A stretch of 64,000 bases of DNA from SHWC01 sp050173345 (GCA_050173345.1 JBFXKW010000001.1:1-64000); one strand, 5' to 3'. Counted from the stretch's first letter, positions 10,176 through 19,417 are shown. Notes: a model not told the origin generated them from the letters alone. Numbers and translations: made by a program.

Positions 10176-13165
10176 CGTACCGTCTCCAATTCGGCACGCT
10201 TGGTCTCTATGACGAGCCCTTTGCGCTCCGCCTCTGACTGTCGGTGGTCGGCTAGTCTGAGTGTTGCCTCGAGCCGGGCCAGCCCCCATGGACCGTAGCG
10301 CCGCTGCAGCCTCGAGAACAGATCAATCCAGGACGCGGTCAGCGCGGCGAGCGGGCGTGCCGGTAGCGCGGTGACCACACCGTCGCCGAGGTCAGTCTCG
10401 AAGCGCTCGCCCTCGCGCGGCCACTCGACGGCGGGAAAAAATGGCCGACCGTGCCCGTGATGTGTGCCGACCAACCAGAGCACCAGTTCAGGGTCATGCG
10501 CATCCTTGAGCCGTGGGTGAGCCTCTGCGAAGCCGAGCGAGGCTACTTCGTGCCGTGCCCCTTGGCATAGGCCGGAGCGCCGTAGCGATTGGGCCCAGGC
10601 GCCACGGCTGCTCGGCAACCTGGCGCTCTTGGCAAGATCGGGCCCAGCAATGCTGGCGAGTTCGTCGCCGCCATACAGGAAGCACTTGAAGTCCGGATGT
10701 GCCTTGCCGGCATCGTGCAGGAAACCGGCTAACGCGACGTCCTCGACGAGTACGCCTGGAAGCCCGGCTTGTTCTGCGAAACGGCGAGCAAAGCCTTCGA
10801 CGCCACCGGAATGCGCCGCGAGCGTCACCGCGTGCCCGATTGCGCGGAAACTATCATCATCCTCGGTTACGGCTTCGCCACCCCCCTCGTTGCGATCAGT
10901 CTGTTTCGTCACCCGAACCTCAATGGCGAGCGGCCGACCATCGTTCGAGCGGGTCAACGATGGCCTACTAGTTATCCGAAATGTAGAGGGACGATCGATA
11001 TCAGGCTCGAACTCGGCGAGGATCTCAGTGTTGCTCAGCTCCTTTAGCTCGTCGATGCGCTCACGCTCGTTTTCCGCACGAAAGCCGAGCTCGGGCGAAG
11101 CCCGCGTCAGGCGCACGATGTCGCGGCCGCGGTGCTCGCGGTTGGCTTCGCGTCCACGGTCGCGAACGGGAGCTTCCGAGCCAGGCGCCCAGCCCCATCG
11201 ATCGCAGCCACCATAGGTTGAGGGTACGACGACAAGATCGCCCGGCCTCAGATCATCGACCTTTTCTATCAGCTTCGTTTCGTCGCTCTCCTCGCCGCGC
11301 CAGCGAAATGCTTGGCGCTTTGTGGGAGCCCGATCTCGGACATCGTTTTCGGCGGCGCCGGCCTCGACATCCGGGATATCACCGAGCCGAGCCGTTCCCT
11401 TTCGAAGCCACTTCCGAGCTTCGTCTATCGGTACCGAGATTGCTTCCAGAGACGAGGGTGGGCACACGCGCACACGATCGAACCAAACGGCCTCTCTATC
11501 TTCTTCGCCGAGGTCTGTACGCCACACGATCCCGACGTCGGGGGGGCCGGCACCGGGGCCGTGCAGATAGAGCGAAATCTCAGGGTCAACCGCTGGGATA
11601 GGCGATGTCCGGCTCCAAAACTCGATGTCACGCGGCAGCAGGACCGGTGCTTCCTGGCAAGGCGCGAGGTATGGCTTCAGGGCCTCTCCCGTCGGCACCC
11701 AGGCCAAAGCGGCTGTGATACCGAATTCGATGACGCGCCTCGCCGTCTTTCCCTTACCTTCCGTGATGCCCTTTTCGACAAGCAGGTGCCACGTCTCCCG
11801 GGCCGCATCGCCATAGAGCGGATCGGAGGCATTCTTCGAGATCTGGTCCGAGGCTGCGATGACGGCAGCCCTCGCCTCGATATCTTCGCGCCCCATTCTG
11901 TTCAGCCGGCCGAAGCGCTGACGCATGCAGTCAAGCGGCGCGATCTCAGTGACGAGCGCATCGAAGTCGAGATCGGCACCAGCCTCGATCGACTGGGTCG
12001 CCACGACAAAGAGTGGACGATCCGATGGCTTCGTTTCCCGCTTGGCCATCATGCGCGGCAGCAGGCCATGTAAGGTCTCCGCCCGGTCGAGTTCACGTAC
12101 ACGCCCAATCAGAAGCGCGATGTCGGCGATCGCTTCTTGTTGCAGCTCTTCGCCGGCCGAGGTATCCGCGCTCGCTTTCTCCGGCAGCGGCCGGGCACCC
12201 TTCTCGATCAACGCCTCGAAGACGTGCCGCGCCCGTCGCACGCGGTTTACCACCACGGCGACGACGGTGGCGGTGCCGCCTCCGGTACGGGACAGCGCCC
12301 AGGCCCTTTCTGCAAATGCTTCTTCGAAAGCGTCGTCGGTGGATTTGGCCTTGACCTCGATCAACTCAGCCGGCTTGGCGGCATTCAAACGCTTGCCAAG
12401 CGTCTTGTTGGTTCGGTCCTCGTCGGACAGCCTAAACGGTGCCTCAGTGTCGGTGTGCTGGGTGGAAAGCGTGGCAGAAAGCGTGACGGCTCGAAACGGT
12501 GAGGGGGCCGCATTTTCGCTCCAGGAGGGCTGCTGCTGGAACATCCGCGAGGCCCGGATCGTCTGTTCGAAGGGCTGCGAGAGGTGCGCTTCGTCGAGCA
12601 GAAGCAGCGCGTCCGCGCCGAGCAGGCCGGCGTGAACCGGCCGCATCGTGTCGGACACCCCATAGCCGCGAAACAGAACACGCGACCCCACCTGGTCGAC
12701 GGTCGAGACGACAACGGTCGGCTGGGCAGGCGTGCGGACCCAATCGGGTTCCTTGGGTACGCCGCCACGCAGCCGCGCGACCGCCAACGGAGGCTTGCCT
12801 TCTTCGGCAAGGCATCGAAGACGGTCTGCCACACATTTGAGGATGCCGTCTTGAGCCGAATCCAATTTATTGGCGATGTCGCGGGCCCGGTCATAGGCGC
12901 TATCGACGACGAGCCGGCGGTCCACCACGAACAGGACGCGCACCGGTGCACATCGCTCAGGGCCGCGATCTGCTTCGAGTGCCAAGTGAAACACAGCGAT
13001 GTCGATCGCCGCGGTCTTGCCGGTTCCAGTCGGCAGGTCGAGCGCGAAGGGCCAGCCGCTCATGCACACTTGCTGGGCCAGCTGGCGCTGCCATGGAAAT
13101 GGCTCATAGCCATGCAATTCTTCGAAGAATGCGGCGAAGTCGTCTACCCCGAGCGTGTCGGTCAT
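10172..13165 (-). CDS. cas3: CRISPR helicase-nuclease Cas3, HD domain at C-terminus
   Basis: A 997-residue protein. Helicase motifs come first: FPWQRQLAQQV, Walker A LPTGTGKTA near residue 50, DEAH in LLLLDEAHLSQPF near 180, SAT in AVTLSATLS near 220, and a C-terminal helicase motif in QRFGRLNRMGRED near 420. The HD nuclease is at the C-terminal end, with FLHDAGKAHPDF near 835-845 and GTHHGHGRPFF near 920. This helicase-then-HD order is characteristic of the type I-G (GSU0051-like) Cas3. It unwinds and degrades target DNA recruited by Cascade. ATG 13165 overlaps the csb2 stop as ATGA, so it is preferred over a start ten codons upstream. Confidence 0.96.
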   Translation of the reverse strand: MTDTLGVDDFAAFFEELHGYEPFPWQRQLAQQVCMSGWPFALDLPTGTGKTAAIDIAVFHLALEADRGPERCAPVRVLFVVDRRLVVDSAYDRARDIANKLDSAQDGILKCVADRLRCLAEEGKPPLAVARLRGGVPKEPDWVRTPAQPTVVVSTVDQVGSRVLFRGYGVSDTMRPVHAGLLGADALLLLDEAHLSQPFEQTIRASRMFQQQPSWSENAAPSPFRAVTLSATLSTQHTDTEAPFRLSDEDRTNKTLGKRLNAAKPAELIEVKAKSTDDAFEEAFAERAWALSRTGGGTATVVAVVVNRVRRARHVFEALIEKGARPLPEKASADTSAGEELQQEAIADIALLIGRVRELDRAETLHGLLPRMMAKRETKPSDRPLFVVATQSIEAGADLDFDALVTEIAPLDCMRQRFGRLNRMGREDIEARAAVIAASDQISKNASDPLYGDAARETWHLLVEKGITEGKGKTARRVIEFGITAALAWVPTGEALKPYLAPCQEAPVLLPRDIEFWSRTSPIPAVDPEISLYLHGPGAGPPDVGIVWRTDLGEEDREAVWFDRVRVCPPSSLEAISVPIDEARKWLRKGTARLGDIPDVEAGAAENDVRDRAPTKRQAFRWRGEESDETKLIEKVDDLRPGDLVVVPSTYGGCDRWGWAPGSEAPVRDRGREANREHRGRDIVRLTRASPELGFRAENERERIDELKELSNTEILAEFEPDIDRPSTFRITSRPSLTRSNDGRPLAIEVRVTKQTDRNEGGGEAVTEDDDSFRAIGHAVTLAAHSGGVEGFARRFAEQAGLPGVLVEDVALAGFLHDAGKAHPDFKCFLYGGDELASIAGPDLAKSARLPSSRGAWAQSLRRSGLCQGARHEVASLGFAEAHPRLKDAHDPELVLWLVGTHHGHGRPFFPAVEWPREGERFETDLGDGVVTALPARPLAALTASWIDLFSRLQRRYGPWGLARLEATLRLADHRQSEAERKGLVIETKRAELETVR

Positions 13166-14619
13166 CGGCGCAGCCCCACGCCCAAAGGCAGGCACAGGCC
13201 GAACCCGTGAAAACGGCCGGCGCCGATGATGACGGGCCCCGCCACTCGATCGGCGAAGCGGAGCATCACGTGACGACGCGGTCGATGGGAGAACTTCGAA
13301 CCTTGTGGGAAGCTCCAGTCCGGTCGACGCCGGTTGCCCCGTGCCGGATAAGCAGAAGGCGCGCCTTCCAGCGCCGAGTGCTTGTGAATTTCGATCTCGA
13401 CGGGCTCGGGAAGGCCGATGTTTCGGCAGGCCGCAGCGATCAGCCGCGCCTCCTTGAGCACGTCGCCATGATCAGGAAAGCGATCGAGGAGAAGGGGCGT
13501 GGCGCTCGCCCAAATCCTGGCCGGGCGGCACCAGCGCCCCGGTTGCAGCGAGGCGCGCGACGGAGAAGCGGAGCGCGTCAGCGTCCAAGCCACGTCCTTC
13601 GTCAGATGTAGGGTGACGCGGGTATTCTCGTTCCTTGCGATGCCGGCGAATTCAGCGAGTGCCTGCAGCACAGGACGCCGATCCGATGCAGCAACGCCGC
13701 GAGGAAGAACGATGGCGAAACCCAGTAGATCGCCCGTCGAACGCCGCCAGCCGACATTCATCAGCGGAACGATCGACAGATGCGGCGCGCTCGTTGGCGC
13801 GCCATCCGACTTATGGCCCGAGACGATCTCATGTGGCGGTTGTGGGCCAAGTTCCATTAGCGCCGCACGCACACGCTTGGCCACATGGGCAAAGCCCAGA
13901 ATATCGGGGCGCATGCCGCCATCGTCCTCGAACACGAACCAGTCCGGCGCATCACCGAAAACGCTTTGTACAGGCTCCGACATCTCCGGCTGCTGCGGTG
14001 TACGGTAACGCGCAGCCATCCCTGTGCGAGGCCACTCGCCATTGGCGAGCCATTCTTCGAGCTGCTTAAGGCGCCCCCTGTGGGGAACGCGCAACGGGGA
14101 GGCGCCATCCTGCGCTGGCTGCCAGCGTCGTTCCTGCTCGGCGCTTATATCGCCGACGAAGCACACGCGGGCAAAGGACGAAGAGTGGCCCAAGCTGGCG
14201 ACGCGGCGCGCAAGCGAGGCGAGTGCGGTGCGCTGGTCATTGCTTGGTGCCGCGTCCGACCAAGCGAACCTCACCGTCGGGTGCGTCGGGATGATGGCGC
14301 GGAAGGTGCGTGCTTGCCGCCGTCGGCGCTCGGGCAAGACGGCAAGTTCGTTGCCGCGAGGGTCGTTGGGGGGCACGAACACCGTGGGTGTCGTGCGCTC
14401 ATCGCACTGGTCCGAAGGATCTGCCTCGATCTGGGGTGCACCGAGGTTTTCGAGCCATTCCAGCGCCTCACGTTCGCCCGGATCACATCCGCCATCGCCC
14501 CAGGCCTGAACCAGGGCCGAAAAGACCCGCTCGGGATGAGGCGGCCACTCCGCGCCGCTGCCATCGGGCAAGCCGGCGCGATAGACGCCAGTGAGCAACT
14601 CGATTTCCAGCGCGAGCAT
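13162..14619 (-). CDS. csb2: Cascade subunit Csb2 (Cas5/Cas6-like, GSU0054 family)
   Basis: A 485-residue protein. The N-terminus (MLALEIELLTGVYRA, then WPPHPERVFSALVQAWGD) is characteristic of the GSU0054/Csb2 family, in which Cas5-like and Cas6-like RAMP domains are joined. The C-terminal GRFHGFGLCLPLG is a glycine-rich RAMP loop. In type I-G this protein is thought to cap the crRNA 5' handle and process the pre-crRNA; the predicted repeat hairpin is a suitable substrate. ATG 14619 lies 4 bp after the csb1 stop. An upstream in-frame start at 14685 would add a basic tail overlapping csb1 and is less likely. Confidence 0.92.
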   Translation of the reverse strand: MLALEIELLTGVYRAGLPDGSGAEWPPHPERVFSALVQAWGDGGCDPGEREALEWLENLGAPQIEADPSDQCDERTTPTVFVPPNDPRGNELAVLPERRRRQARTFRAIIPTHPTVRFAWSDAAPSNDQRTALASLARRVASLGHSSSFARVCFVGDISAEQERRWQPAQDGASPLRVPHRGRLKQLEEWLANGEWPRTGMAARYRTPQQPEMSEPVQSVFGDAPDWFVFEDDGGMRPDILGFAHVAKRVRAALMELGPQPPHEIVSGHKSDGAPTSAPHLSIVPLMNVGWRRSTGDLLGFAIVLPRGVAASDRRPVLQALAEFAGIARNENTRVTLHLTKDVAWTLTRSASPSRASLQPGRWCRPARIWASATPLLLDRFPDHGDVLKEARLIAAACRNIGLPEPVEIEIHKHSALEGAPSAYPARGNRRRPDWSFPQGSKFSHRPRRHVMLRFADRVAGPVIIGAGRFHGFGLCLPLGVGLRR

Positions 14620-14623
14620 GGCG

Positions 14624-15862
14624 TCACGTTGCCTCGCCGGTTTCCGCCTCGCCTTGAAGCGCTTTCTCCCGGCTCTGCTTGACAAGTTCGACGAGCTTGG
14701 CTTGAGGAGTCAGGACTAGGTCTTGCTCGTTCCAGACGACGCCGGCCTGGCTGGCCGCCTGTGCAGCCTCCTTGGCCAGCTGGCACGCCGCCTCGAAATC
14801 GATGTCAACCGGCTCCGTTTGGCCATTGGATCGGACGATCTCGAAGGCGGTGGGCGAATCCGCCTCGGGCACGAGGTCGCAGCGCGATCTCAGGAAGTAG
14901 CCGTTCCGATCCTGCGCCGCCACTGCAGCGAGACCTAAAGCAGCGAGGGTGGTTTGAGCCGCACCGTCTCCCGCCGAAGCCGTGCCCGAATTGCCAATGA
15001 AGCGGAGGCGCCGCAACGCAGCGAGCGACAGGACAACGCTATGCAACGCATGGTCTACGCTGACCCCGAGCGGCGTTACGCTCGGCGCGATGTTCGAGTG
15101 ATTGATTTCCGATGGCCGAACTTCTTTCGCCTTCTTGTCCTCGGACGCCATGGCCCAGTCGCCATCCGGCAGCCGATAGACGCGCACCGCGCTACGAATG
15201 CCGAGCGGATCGATCCGGCTCCCGGTCCGTTGCCCGGAAGGCTTTTCGACTTCTCCTGTGCTCGCATCTGTTTCCGTCGCCACGCCGATGCCGATGATCT
15301 CCGAGACGATGCAACGCGGGAACTTGGCGCCGAGACCGCCGCCCTCGCCGGTCGAGTTCCAGGCGCCGAATACCAGTGCGCTCGGCGAGAGCTCATAGAC
15401 GGCGCGGGCATGCTGCGCCTTTGCCTCGATCAGCCGCTTGCCGGCTTCGGTGTCCTTGAAGCGCGTACCCTGGAACTCGGAATCGCGAACGATTGCATCG
15501 AACACGCGGTGCGGCGCGTCGAGCGTGGTGATCTTGCCGATATCACGCACCTCGGTTTCGCTGAAATCCACCGCGATGACCGGAAATGCGAGCATCCCTG
15601 CCTCTCGCGCCAGCCCCAACGCCTCTTCCAGGCGGTTCGCCTGGCTCTGCACGCTGTCGATCAGCACGCACAGCACGTTTTCCCCATTGATCCGCCGGCG
15701 CTCGAAGACATGCCGAGGCGGTTGGTTCCGCCCCTCTCCTGGATAGGTTGGCGGGAAGATTTTGTCGCCCGGTCCACCCGCGGGCTGAAGCCTACGAATT
15801 CTCCGGATCGCGGCGTCGGTTTCGACCGCGCTTCGCAGGCGCTCTAAGGTCAGCGCTCCCAT
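14624..15862 (-). CDS. csb1: Cascade backbone Csb1 (Cas7 family, GSU0053)
   Basis: A 412-residue protein. The family signature is clear: SALVFGAWNSTGEGGGLGAKFPR near residue 160-180 followed by CIVSEIIGIGV. Csb1 is the Cas7-type RAMP that forms the helical backbone on the crRNA. It is the first gene of the cas operon. ATG 15862 has an excellent GGAGGAGG ribosome-binding site at 15866-15873. The 200 bp upstream (15863-16066) probably hold the operon promoter; a weak TTGTCG / TAGGAA pair with 17-bp spacing is present there, and a short GACAG...CTGTC dyad, but neither is compelling. Confidence 0.94.
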   Translation of the reverse strand: MGALTLERLRSAVETDAAIRRIRRLQPAGGPGDKIFPPTYPGEGRNQPPRHVFERRRINGENVLCVLIDSVQSQANRLEEALGLAREAGMLAFPVIAVDFSETEVRDIGKITTLDAPHRVFDAIVRDSEFQGTRFKDTEAGKRLIEAKAQHARAVYELSPSALVFGAWNSTGEGGGLGAKFPRCIVSEIIGIGVATETDASTGEVEKPSGQRTGSRIDPLGIRSAVRVYRLPDGDWAMASEDKKAKEVRPSEINHSNIAPSVTPLGVSVDHALHSVVLSLAALRRLRFIGNSGTASAGDGAAQTTLAALGLAAVAAQDRNGYFLRSRCDLVPEADSPTAFEIVRSNGQTEPVDIDFEAACQLAKEAAQAASQAGVVWNEQDLVLTPQAKLVELVKQSREKALQGEAETGEAT

Positions 15863-16066
15863 CGGTCCTCCTCCCATATTCTCTGTTGCGGCGTCTTCTG
15901 GGGTTGCTTGCCATGAACGACAGTAAATCCTTCCTATTCCGATCGCAAGCTCACGACAAAATGTGTGGATCGACAGTCATGGTGCTGTCCGATTTCATGG
16001 AATGACGGAATTTCGCCGTCCTATTGGCCCTCATCAGCGCCATGCCAACGCCGATACTGCCCCTCG

Positions 16067-16492
16067 TCAAGGCTCGCTGCTGCTCGTGGCCGGCTCCTCG
16101 GGCGCCAGCGTGAGCGAGACCTCGGTCGGGTAGACGTAGTTGGCGCCGGTCGAGGCGTCGATGATGGCGCCGATGCCGCCGCCGAGCAGGATGTTGCCGA
16201 AGGTGGTGCCGACGAACTCGGGCGAGTAGGAGACCCGCGCGGTCTCGAAGCCCGGCTTCGCGCAGGTCACCGTGATGTCGTTCTTGCTCTTCTCGATGTG
16301 CAGGCTGCCGGGCGTCCCCGCCACCGCGCCGAGCTGCTCGCTCTCGCGCTCGACATGGCAGGTCGCGCCGCTCGGCGTGGTGGCGATCGCGATGCTCTGC
16401 GACGAGCCCTCCATCACGGTGGCGCAGGCGCTGAGCGCCAGCCCGCCGAGCATGGCGGCCGATGCGGCGGCGATGGGCCTGATGCTGATCAT
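16067..16492 (-). CDS. Small lipoprotein
   Basis: A 141-residue lipoprotein. The N-terminus is a signal peptide ending in the lipobox LSAC at about residues 20-23, followed by ATVMEGSSQSIAIATTPSGATC. This segment resembles the start of PEGA-like surface-layer domains in short alphaproteobacterial lipoproteins. A glycine-rich stretch FGNILLGGGIGAIIDASTGANYVYP lies near residues 90-115 and may be membrane-associated. ATG 16492 is preceded by GGGGGAGA, a good ribosome-binding site; an upstream start would add a basic, non-secretory leader. The specific role is unknown, and its position between the cas operon and the WYL gene is probably incidental. Confidence 0.75.
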   Translation of the reverse strand: MISIRPIAAASAAMLGGLALSACATVMEGSSQSIAIATTPSGATCHVERESEQLGAVAGTPGSLHIEKSKNDITVTCAKPGFETARVSYSPEFVGTTFGNILLGGGIGAIIDASTGANYVYPTEVSLTLAPEEPATSSSEP

Positions 16493-16628
16493 GGTCTCCC
16501 CCTCTTGGCTTTTGTTGTACGGCGCGCGGCGATGGCTTCGCCTTGCGCCTCGGCGCACTCAACCATGTGGGGGTGTCAGAATCGGGCGCCTCGTTCGGCC
16601 GTCGTGAAGGCCGCGCGAGGCCGGCGGG

Positions 16629-17627
16629 TTAGGGCTGCTCGGCCAACCTGAAGTTCCGGTGCCGGTGGGCCTGCTTCATCGTCGCCTTGAGCTCCTTGGG
16701 CGCGAGCACCTCGACGCCGTCGCCCCAGGTATAGAGGTGCCAGCACATCTCGAGCAGCCCGCCGGCGCGGAAGCGCACGATCAGCGCGCCGTCATCGGCC
16801 TGCTCCATCACCTGGTCAGGGTGGAACCGATACTCCGCCGCCGCCTCGGCCGCCTCCGGCTTGAAGCGCCACACCACGTCGTGCGGCGGCTCGCGATACA
16901 CGCCGAAGGACTGCTTGGCGAAATCATGCAGCGAGAACGCCGGGTCGCGTGTGAAGGGCCGCTCGCCGATCTTGACGCCGCGGATGCGCGAGAGCTCGAA
17001 CAGCCGCGCCTCGCCCGGATGCAGGTTCGGCGACATGCCGACCAGATAGTGCCGGTTGCCGAACAGGAAGCCATAGGGCTCGAGCCGCCGCCCGCTGGCG
17101 CGCTTCGAGCGCAGGTTGCGATAGTGCAGATAGAGCTCGCGGCTTTGCTTGATGGCGAGCCTGATGGTGTCGATCACCTCGGGCTTGATCACCGGCCTCG
17201 GCCCGGGGCGCATGGCAAGCCCCTCGGCCTCGAGCAGCGCCTCGAGGTCGGGCTCGATGCGCCGCGCGATGTTGGTTTGCAGGCTCGCCATGATCTTGTG
17301 CATCAGCCCTTCGAGCGAGGCGGCGCGACGGCCCTGGTTGTCGCGCTTGAGGAGCTGGATCGCGGCGTCGAGGTCGGCGAGCTCGTCGGCCTCCACTCTG
17401 CCGGGGGTGACCGCGCCAGGCACCGGGATGCGCCAGCGCGGCCGGCGCTCGTCATCAAAGAGCTGCTCGGTCTGCGGGTAGAGGCGCTGCACGGCGTCGC
17501 GCATGCGCTGCGCGGTGCGCCGGCCGACGCTGAAGTCCCGCTCGATATCGCCCAGGCTCAGGCCGGTGCGCGAGCCCTGCATGGCGAGCGCGAGCCGCAG
17601 CACCCGGTCGGTGACCCCGTAACGCAT
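16629..17627 (-). CDS. WYL-domain transcriptional regulator
   Basis: A 332-residue DeoR/YafY-type regulator: an N-terminal helix-turn-helix (residues 1-75, with LSLGDIERDFSVGRRTAQRMRDAV), a central linker, and a WYL domain around 160-250 (LYLHYRNLRSKRASGRRLEPYGFLFGNRHYLVG, a family-typical strand set), then a C-terminal WCX-like extension ending FRAGGLLEMCWHLYTWGDGVEVL. WYL domains bind nucleic-acid or nucleotide ligands, and such proteins often control CRISPR, phage-defence or DNA-damage genes. It lies on the cas strand about 770 bp upstream of csb1, so cas regulation is possible but unproven. ATG 17627 has GGGGGG six bases upstream; ATG 17633 is the alternative. Confidence 0.9.
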   Translation of the reverse strand: MRYGVTDRVLRLALAMQGSRTGLSLGDIERDFSVGRRTAQRMRDAVQRLYPQTEQLFDDERRPRWRIPVPGAVTPGRVEADELADLDAAIQLLKRDNQGRRAASLEGLMHKIMASLQTNIARRIEPDLEALLEAEGLAMRPGPRPVIKPEVIDTIRLAIKQSRELYLHYRNLRSKRASGRRLEPYGFLFGNRHYLVGMSPNLHPGEARLFELSRIRGVKIGERPFTRDPAFSLHDFAKQSFGVYREPPHDVVWRFKPEAAEAAAEYRFHPDQVMEQADDGALIVRFRAGGLLEMCWHLYTWGDGVEVLAPKELKATMKQAHRHRNFRLAEQP

Positions 17628-18736
17628 GGCCATCCCCCCATGACGTCATCCGGGGCTGACCGCATCGGTCGCCCCTTGGCGCGACTATAGGCGAACGCGG
17701 TCCGCGCGAGAATCGCATCACAACCGGCTCGATCCGGCCGGACGCGGCCCAGCCACGGCAACCGAACGTTGCCGCGGTGCGAGGGGAAAATTGTTTCCGG
17801 GCGCGGCAGCGCTCGCCCAGGGTCGCGGTGGCAGTGAGGGGCAGCGCGTCCCTTGCGGCAGCAATGGTCGTCAGGTCCGCGGCATCGATGAATTTTCCGA
17901 TACTCTTTTTCTCGGTGAGATCGGCGACGTGCCGCTCGGCATCCTGCTTCGCGTTGCACGAGCGGGGGCTCGTCCGCGTCGACTCGCGGCGCGCGCGATC
18001 GATGACCAGTGCCGACCTCGCGCGGTCGGCGTCGGCCGCCACGCCTCTGCGCGGCTTGGCCTGGTTCGGCATGTCACCCCTTCGCGGCTTGTCCATCTCG
18101 GCCTGTCCGGTCTTGCGGGCGCATTGCCGCCCGCAGGCGGTTGGCACTCAGCGGGCATGAACCGTGCCAGGCAGAAGCCCTTGATTTCTATGGCTTCTGC
18201 TTGGCTGCTGCGATCTCAGGTGAGCGAAAAACAACAGCGGGCAGGAAGGGTTGCTGCTCCAGCAGCCCGGCGCCGCGCTTTCGAGCTCGTTTTTATACTA
18301 ATTTTATATGTTGTTTTCATATCATAACATTTTCTTGTCGTAAATATCCTTGCAATACGCACCAGCGGGGGTATCCTGCAAATACCCGAGTCGAGAGAGG
18401 TGGAGGGAGTTGGCCAGGCAGGCCCGCGGAATTTGATGGGAAGCAGCTTGCACCGCGTCACCAACGCTAAAGCGCCACGAAAACGGATTCGTGGTTTCCC
18501 GCTGCCATGGAGGGACTGAACCATGATCTCGTCTTCGACTTTCTCGTGCACCCGATCGGCCCATCGGTGGTTCGGCGGGCGGTGTAGGCGGTCCGTCGCG
18601 CCCGACTGTCGTTGAGATGCGACCGTTGAGGGCGGATGCCGCCCGGACCGCCGTGCGGCATCCGGCCTTCCACCGAACCCGAAGCCGAACCGCGCGGCCT
18701 GCCGAGGTGCAGGGCCGCGCACCGAAGAGGTGTGTG
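17628..18736. other. 1.1-kb stretch without a convincing gene
   Basis: Several frames are open here, but none has a plausible protein: compositions are Arg/Ala/Ser-rich and frames overlap one another. The 18280-18350 part is strikingly AT-rich, with TTTTATACT- and TATAACAT-like elements. It is followed by a short hairpin GGGTAT (18369-18374) / ATACCC (18382-18387). A minus-strand frame at about 17700-18096 contains a protein-like segment (AERHVADLTEKKSIGKFIDAADL) that could be a gene remnant. Most likely this is a regulatory or decayed region. Confidence 0.5.
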
Positions 18737-18991
18737 ATGAGCAGAGAGAGTACGCCCTATCCGGGCTACATCATCGAGGTCGGCGAGACCGCCGCAGGCG
18801 TCGCGCTCAGCGAGCGCGGCGGCTACGCCTTCGTCGCGGCCGACCGGCGCTTCGCCGCGCTCGAGGCACGCAAGTTCAAGACGCTCGGCAAGGTCATCGA
18901 GGCGGCGTGCGAGATCGTCGGCCGGCGCGACGCGCAACGGCGCCGCCAGGCGCCGCCGCAGGACCGGCGCTATGCGGCGCGGGCCGGCTGA
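18737..18991 (+). CDS. Small conserved-looking hypothetical protein
   Basis: An 84-residue protein with no signal peptide or membrane segment. It reads MSRESTPYPGYIIEVGETAAGVALSERGG in two blocks up to a basic C-terminus (RRRQAPPQDRRYAARAG). The ATG at 18737 follows AAGAGGTG, a fair ribosome-binding site. Composition is balanced, with strand-like YIIEVGETAAGVALSE and helix-like ALEARKFKTLGKVIEAACEIV segments, which supports a real gene over the longer frame it sits in. I do not recognise the family. It is followed 39 bp later by a membrane microprotein gene that may be co-transcribed. Confidence 0.6.
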   Translation: MSRESTPYPGYIIEVGETAAGVALSERGGYAFVAADRRFAALEARKFKTLGKVIEAACEIVGRRDAQRRRQAPPQDRRYAARAG

Positions 18992-19030
18992 GATTTCGGG
19001 ATCTGGAAACCAGCACGGAGGAAGAGAGCC

Positions 19031-19180
19031 ATGGATGCGTTCGTCATCGGCTTCATCGGTTTCGTCCTCGGCATGGTCGCGACCGCGGCGGTCGTCGCGT
19101 TCGCACCCCGCGAGAAGGAGGAAAAGCTCGTGAAGGCGGAGGACTGGGAAATCCAGATGGCGGCCTCCTCGCTGATGTAG
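19031..19180 (+). CDS. Single-pass membrane microprotein (49 aa)
   Basis: A 49-residue protein with one hydrophobic helix at residues 4-25 (FVIGFIGFVLGMVATAAVVAF), followed by a charged tail PREKEEKLVKAEDWEIQM. ATG 19031 is preceded by GGAGGAAGAG at a good distance, which strongly supports translation. Function is unknown; such proteins often sit as regulators on larger membrane complexes. It follows the 84-residue gene closely and may form a two-gene unit with it. Confidence 0.7.
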   Translation: MDAFVIGFIGFVLGMVATAAVVAFAPREKEEKLVKAEDWEIQMAASSLM

Positions 19181-19186
19181 CTACGT

Positions 19187-19225
19187 CGCGGCCTGGTCAC
19201 GCCCGCAGGCGTGACGAAGGCCGCG
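19187..19225 (+). terminator. Stem-loop after the microprotein gene
   Basis: Stem CGCGGCC-TG-GTCACGCC, loop CGCA, returning GGCGTGAC-GAA-GGCCGCG. It begins 7 bp after the TAG at 19178-19180. It is strongly stable but lacks a U-tract, so the terminator role is inferred from position. Confidence 0.45.
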
Positions 19226-19383
19226 GCACCCTCTGCCGGTCGTCGGGACGTGAACTTCGGCACCCCTTGGAAGTTCATCGCTCCCCGTCCGGCAGCGTCG
19301 CCCAAAACCAGCAGGGCGGCGTTCGCGGCCGGTGTCGCCCCCTGGCGCTCCTCCCGTTGGCAGGCACGCCGCCGCGTGACGAC

Positions 19384-19417
19384 GGAGACCGTTGCGAAGA
19401 ACCGCGCAACGGTCTCC
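19384..19417. terminator. 13-bp perfect stem-loop downstream of the LysR gene
   Basis: Arms 19384-19396 and 19405-19417 are perfectly complementary, with loop AAGAACCG. It lies between the convergent microprotein and LysR genes and could serve as a bidirectional terminator. No T-tract is present. Confidence 0.45.

Noticed and set aside
17455..18147. A minus-strand frame upstream of and overlapping the WYL gene with a few protein-like segments.
   Set aside because: It runs through the WYL gene in another frame and lacks a recognisable domain; at most a remnant, noted in the gap description.
18216..18722. A minus-strand frame of 168 residues in the gene-poor region.
   Set aside because: Composition is unlike a protein, and it spans the AT-rich island with no ribosome-binding site.
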